Positions 59,906-64,000 of a DNA stretch of 64,000 bases are shown piece after piece. Every line of letters starts with the position of its first letter. Position 1 is the first letter of the stretch. Below the pieces are notes generated by a model, which saw only the letters and a list, made by a program, of their open reading frames with translations, was not told where the DNA came from and did not search any database. The DNA is from Pseudomonadota bacterium (lineage in GTDB: Bacteria; Pseudomonadota; Alphaproteobacteria; Rhizobiales; Tepidamorphaceae). A program made the position numbers and the translations under genes. Location of the stretch: contig JAEWYT010000036.1 in NCBI GenBank assembly GCA_023458595.1, positions 1 through 64,000 of the forward strand, written 5' to 3'.

Positions 59906-60731
59906 GCTGGTAGGCCTTGAGGACCTCCTCCTTGAGCTGCGTCCAGATCGTGTGATGGATCTTGCCGAACTCGGCGGTGTGCCGGATCTCGGCGGGATCG
60001 CGCGGCCGTCCGAGGGTGACGGCATAGTCGCCGATGGCGGTCGAAGCCGGGCCCGCCGCCATGATGACGACCCGGTCTGAGAGCGCGATCGCCTCCTCCA
60101 GATCGTGGGTGACGAACAGCACCGCCTTGCGATCCGCCGACCACAGCGACAGCAGCAGCTCACCCATGAGCTGGCGCGTCTGCGCGTCGAGGGGTCCGAA
60201 CGGCTCGTCCATCAGCAGGAGTTTCGGGTCGAGCAGCAGCACCTGGGCGAGCGCCACGCGCTTGCGCTGGCCGCCGGAAAGCTGGTGGGGATAGCGGTCA
60301 AGGAAGGCGCCGAGGCCCACCTTCCTCAGCCATTCCGCCGCCCGCTCGCGTGCCTCGCGCCTGGCCACGCCGCGCACTTCCAGGCCCACCGCGACGTTCT
60401 CGTGCGCCGTCTTCCACGGCATCAGCGCGTCGGCCTGGAACAGGTAGCCCGCCCGCCGGTTCACGCCCGACAGCGGCTCGCCGAAGATGCGGCAGGCCCC
60501 GGCCGATGGCGTGAGCAGCCCGGCGGCGACGTTGAGCAGGGTCGATTTCCCGCAACCGGTCGGGCCGACGATCGCGACGAACTCGCCGTCGCCGATGGTG
60601 AGGTCGACATCGTGGACGGCGGTGTAGGCGGGCTTGCCGGCGACGGCGAACGAGATCGAGACCCCGTCGAAAGCGACGGCATCGCGCGCGTTTTCGCTGT
60701 CCATCGGCACCGGCTGAACGCCCGCCCGCAT
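59889..60731 (-). CDS. ABC transporter ATP-binding protein, 280 residues
   Basis: Walker A GPTGCGKST, signature LSGGQRKRVALAQ, Walker B LLLMDEPFGPLD and H-loop VTHDLEEAI are all intact. It belongs to the nitrate/sulfonate/taurine class (TauB/SsuB-like). It is the first gene of the importer operon, and its end overlaps the permease start by 17 bp. Confidence 0.9.
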   Translation of the reverse strand: MRAGVQPVPMDSENARDAVAFDGVSISFAVAGKPAYTAVHDVDLTIGDGEFVAIVGPTGCGKSTLLNVAAGLLTPSAGACRIFGEPLSGVNRRAGYLFQADALMPWKTAHENVAVGLEVRGVARREARERAAEWLRKVGLGAFLDRYPHQLSGGQRKRVALAQVLLLDPKLLLMDEPFGPLDAQTRQLMGELLLSLWSADRKAVLFVTHDLEEAIALSDRVVIMAAGPASTAIGDYAVTLGRPRDPAEIRHTAEFGKIHHTIWTQLKEEVLKAYQHGDQG

Positions 60732-60890
60732 TGTCCTCGCCTCTTCGGGCGGTCTTTTCGCCGCCCCGGAGAAGGCAGATTAGGCGGTCGGGCACCTAAT
60801 TCAACCGGATATCGCCGCGAAACGGGAACAGCTGTCTTTCGCGCCGCGGCTTCGCGGCGGAAAGGCCCCGTTTCGCGACGGTCCGGACCG

Positions 60891-62570
60891 CTATAGCGCG
60901 GTCTCGGTGCGCTCCCCGGCGTTGACGGTCGCGGGCTTTTCCTCCTTGGTGCCGTCGTCGCGCGAGCAGACGACTACGTAGTCGCCGGCCGGCGCGACCG
61001 TCTGGAACTCCGGATCGTAGTAGGTGCCGAAGTACGCCCGGTTGCCGGCGATGTCCTTCTTGGCGCCGAACATCTCGCAGGACGAGAAGGCGTCGCTTCG
61101 CGCAACGGCGAGCACGCCCGCGCCGAGCACCGCGGTGACCGAGGCCTCGCCGCCCGCCGGCACCGATACCGGCTCCGTCACCTTGGCCAGGCCCGCGCTC
61201 GTCCGAAGTATGTAATCGCCCGCCGGCACGACCATCTCGGACTTGGCATCGTAGGAATAGACGAGCGGATCGCCTTTCGGGTTCGAGGCGGGGATCAGCT
61301 CGAAGAGCAGGCCGTCGGCCACCGCGTCGCCGCCGGCCGAATAGATCGCGTCGGCGTACACCGTACCGGTGCCGATCACGACGTCGAGCTCGGTCGTCTC
61401 CCCGGCCCTGACCGTGACGTCCGTCGTCATCGTCGCCGCGCCGTGGCCGACCGTGAGCTTCCACGTACCGGCCGCGGCGATGAACGACACTTCGGTGCCG
61501 TACTCGGTGCTGTCGATGCTGCCGTCCCCGTTCCGCAGCGTGAAGGCGGCGTCGAGCGGCTCGCTCGCGCCCTCCTTGTCGTAGGCGCGGATCCTGGCGA
61601 TGCCGGCGTCGAGCACCAGCATTTCCTTGGCGGTCTTGCCGGCCTCGATGGTGATCGGCTTTTCCGCCACCACGAGCCCGTGGCTGACGCGCAGCACGTA
61701 GTTGCCCGGCTCCAGCGCCGCCTCGTAGGGGATATCGTAGGAATACTCTATCGCCTCGCCCGCGGGCTGCCCGGCCGTATCGACGGCGAAGACCTGCCAG
61801 GCCAGGCCGTCGGCGATGTTCGGGCCGCCCTCGGCCATCACGGCCGTGGCCTCGAGCGTGACCGGCGATGCCGGCGCGGCCGGCGGCTCCGGCGTCTTCG
61901 GCTCGGGCTTGGCCTCCTGGGCAGCGGCGACCGTCGTCTGCAGCGCCTTTTCCAGCTCCTCGGCGTTGTTGGCGCTGACGAACATGCCGCCGGTGTTCTC
62001 GGCGAGGCACTGTAGCTCGGCCTTGGTCTTGGGATCGGCGATATCGAAGCCGACGGCGTGGACGGTCAGGCCGACACCGGCCGCTTCCAGCTCCCTGGCG
62101 ACGGCGCAAGGGTCGGCGTTGCAGGTCTCCTCCCCGTCCGAGACGAGGATCACGGTCGCCGCCTGCTCGGTCGATTTCAGCGCCCCGGCGGCCCGCCGCA
62201 CCGCTTCCGTCATCGGCGTCTTGCCCTTCGGATTGAGCCCGTTCACGGTCGACTGGAAGGCATCCTTGTTCAGCGGCCCCGGCTCGATCATCAGCTCGAT
62301 GTCGTTGCAGTCGCCCTTGGTGCGGTGGCCGTAGGCGATGAGGCCGAGGTCGTCCGACGGCCGCCAGGTCGACAGGATCTTGGCGACAGCCTCCCGCGCG
62401 ATCTCGATCTTGGTCCGCCCCTCGATCTGCCCCCACATGGAGCCTGATGCGTCGAGTACGAGGATTACCTTGGCACCCTCCGCATGGACGGGCTTCGGTG
62501 CGGCGGCCGCGAAGGCGAGCAGGCATGCGGCGGCAAGGCCACGCATGGCGAAACGAACGAACGGCGGCAT
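60891..62570 (-). CDS. Exported VWA-domain protein, 559 residues
   Basis: A signal peptide (about 1-30) is followed by a von Willebrand A domain with a MIDAS motif, ILVLDASGSMWG (about 36-47), and a T/D partner VSDGEETCN. The second half is a set of beta-sandwich-like repeats, each starting with an AGETTEL/AGKTAKE-like strand. ATG 62570 is chosen; the frame is open to 62639. Possible roles are adhesion or an envelope sensor. It lies between the importer and an alpha/beta hydrolase. Confidence 0.75.
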   Translation of the reverse strand: MPPFVRFAMRGLAAACLLAFAAAAPKPVHAEGAKVILVLDASGSMWGQIEGRTKIEIAREAVAKILSTWRPSDDLGLIAYGHRTKGDCNDIELMIEPGPLNKDAFQSTVNGLNPKGKTPMTEAVRRAAGALKSTEQAATVILVSDGEETCNADPCAVARELEAAGVGLTVHAVGFDIADPKTKAELQCLAENTGGMFVSANNAEELEKALQTTVAAAQEAKPEPKTPEPPAAPASPVTLEATAVMAEGGPNIADGLAWQVFAVDTAGQPAGEAIEYSYDIPYEAALEPGNYVLRVSHGLVVAEKPITIEAGKTAKEMLVLDAGIARIRAYDKEGASEPLDAAFTLRNGDGSIDSTEYGTEVSFIAAAGTWKLTVGHGAATMTTDVTVRAGETTELDVVIGTGTVYADAIYSAGGDAVADGLLFELIPASNPKGDPLVYSYDAKSEMVVPAGDYILRTSAGLAKVTEPVSVPAGGEASVTAVLGAGVLAVARSDAFSSCEMFGAKKDIAGNRAYFGTYYDPEFQTVAPAGDYVVVCSRDDGTKEEKPATVNAGERTETAL

Positions 62571-62772
62571 CGGACGTACCCCTGACGATGAAAGCGATTG
62601 GAACGAAAAAAGAAACGCCGACGTGTCCGCCGGCGGCAATGTCGCGTCGGGATATAATCAGGCTTTGCCGGCGCCGGCCAGCAGCTTTGACGGCAGGCGC
62701 CGCGACCCTGCAACCGGCCAGGCTCGTCGAGCCGCACGGGGTCGATCCCTCACCCGCTCGCGGGGTGCCCGG

Positions 62773-64000
62773 CTACGGATCGACCAGCGCGTCGACAGGC
62801 TTGCCGCCGATCTCACCCTTCACCGTCGCCGGCTCCATATTCTTCTCACCCCAGGCGACGGCCAGCTTGCCGTCCGTCCCCTCGCCCGACACGTCGAGAT
62901 CGCCGCTCACCGCGCCGCTGTACTGGTTCCAGCGCACGGTGCCGGAAACCGCGAGGTCGTCGGTCCACTTCACGCCGTCGAGCGTGAACACCACGACGTC
63001 CCCGTCGTCCGGGTCGGTATCGTAGGCGAAGGTGCCGCCGTGCAAGCCCTTGCCGTCGCCGTTCCAGTTCGCCCACCAGCGCGCGACGATGTCGCCGGTC
63101 GTCCACACCGCCGCCGCGGCGACCGCGAGGTCGCGCGCCTCCGCCGCGCTGCCCGGCGCGGAGCGGGCGGGCTTCACGTCGGACACGGATTTCGCAAACG
63201 CCGGAACCATGCGGATCGCCGCCACCTTCCCCGCGCAGGACGTATCGCCCGGATCGCCGGCGTCGAGGAAATTCCGGGCGATCACGCCGGCGCAGCCGTT
63301 GTAGTCGCCGGCGGCGGTGATATGGAACGAGTTGGCGATCGAGACGAACGTCGCGTTCGGGAACAGCGCGGCCGTCGCCCTGCCTTCCGCCGGCGTCGTC
63401 AGCGAGTCGAGCTCGCCCGAGAGCACCAGCACCGGAAGATCGGGGAAGACGCTCCCGGCGGTGGCCGGCTTGTCGGCGAGCCGGTCGGCCGGCAGCGCCG
63501 GCCAGGTCAGGCAGCGCGCCGTCGAGTTCTCGAGCCACAGCGACTTGTTGAATTCCTCGATCGTGAACGGCGCATAGACGTCCGGATCGGCCTTCTCCTC
63601 CTCGGCGAGCGCCGCATCGTACCGGGGCTTGCGGACCTGCTCGCCGGCGCTCATGTCGTAGGCCTGCGGCATGTCCACGCAATTGACCGCCAGATAGGCC
63701 GCCTCGCTGAACGCCTCCGCGTCGGGATAGAGCAGGCCTCCGTCCTGGATGTAGTTGCCCTCGGCGACGAGGCGGGCGAAAGGCAGCTTGTCGCCGCCCA
63801 AGTAGGCGCGCGCCGCCGCATCGAGCTCGCGCAGGAGCGTCGGGCCGGAGGAATTGTGCATGAGCGCAAGCAGAAGCGCCGGCGCCGCCATCTCGACGTC
63901 GACGCTCTCGCCGTTGCCGTCCATGCCCGTCACCGTCCCGGGATGGGCCCGGAGCTCGGCGAGCAGCGCCAGGAGACGGTCCGAGGATTTGCCGCCCAGC
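62773..64000 (-). CDS. Alpha/beta hydrolase (TAP-like), C-terminal part, partial
   Basis: The frame continues past the right edge, so the N-terminus with the nucleophile is not in this window. LPVLVLSGELDSLTTPAEG holds the usual acidic residue, and SFHITAAGDYNGCAG the histidine region, of proteases of the TAP/SCO family. A beta-rich C-terminal domain follows. Probably an exported peptidase or esterase. Confidence 0.7.
   Translation of the reverse strand, partial: LGGKSSDRLLALLAELRAHPGTVTGMDGNGESVDVEMAAPALLLALMHNSSGPTLLRELDAAARAYLGGDKLPFARLVAEGNYIQDGGLLYPDAEAFSEAAYLAVNCVDMPQAYDMSAGEQVRKPRYDAALAEEEKADPDVYAPFTIEEFNKSLWLENSTARCLTWPALPADRLADKPATAGSVFPDLPVLVLSGELDSLTTPAEGRATAALFPNATFVSIANSFHITAAGDYNGCAGVIARNFLDAGDPGDTSCAGKVAAIRMVPAFAKSVSDVKPARSAPGSAAEARDLAVAAAAVWTTGDIVARWWANWNGDGKGLHGGTFAYDTDPDDGDVVVFTLDGVKWTDDLAVSGTVRWNQYSGAVSGDLDVSGEGTDGKLAVAWGEKNMEPATVKGEIGGKPVDALVDP

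Overview
The window is a high-GC alphaproteobacterial chromosome segment (Hyphomicrobiales-like, judged from gene content and gene style only) interrupted by one integrated element of about 39.85 kb. The chromosomal flanks are dense, GC-rich and C/G-ending in codon use. The element is visibly less GC-rich and is bounded by a 42-bp direct repeat of the 5' half of tRNA-Lys(CTT) (10913-10954 and 50721-50762).

Left flank (1-10.9 kb): a phenylacetate catabolon. It holds a TRAP solute-binding protein (dctP) divergent from paaG-paaI-paaK-tetR-paaX, then a convergent hotdog thioesterase divergent from paaABCDE (the phenylacetyl-CoA epoxidase). A perfect TetR-type palindrome lies in the dctP/paaG gap. 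A perfect 10-bp inverted repeat brackets the paaA promoter. A hicAB toxin-antitoxin pair and tRNA-Lys follow.

Integrated element (10.9-50.8 kb): next to attL is an accessory zone (11.1-18.0 kb) with a helical/beta-propeller protein, a HEPN-type protein, several membrane or exported proteins, and a 640-bp non-coding stretch. Then comes a minus-strand phage block: recombination (NinB-like, RusA, zinc-knuckle, SSB-like) and a chain of overlapping microgenes; lysis (M23 endolysin, holin); short-tailed virion genes (internal proteins, nozzle-like protein, tail fibre, adaptor, major capsid, scaffold, portal); and packaging (TerL, TerS). TerL carries a 275-residue intein at its nuclease motif. A complete HNH homing-endonuclease gene lies inside the intein sequence in the -1 reading frame. 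The right part of the element looks like a mobile plasmid or ICE: ArdC antirestriction protein, CHC2-type primase fragment, replication-relaxation-like protein, two TraD/TraG-type DNA-translocase ATPases, a strongly structured leader, AlpA-like and winged-helix regulators, and a tyrosine integrase next to attR. No mating-pore genes are present. The element is therefore best read as a podovirus-like prophage carrying a conjugation-type DNA-processing module.

Right flank (50.8-64 kb): a DUF123 nuclease-like protein, an MttB-family methyltransferase, cytochrome b561, leuA with a leucine-rich leader peptide and attenuator, a PhzF isomerase, a GNAT, a three-gene SsuA/THI5-type ABC importer, a VWA-domain exported protein and a partial alpha/beta hydrolase running off the right edge.
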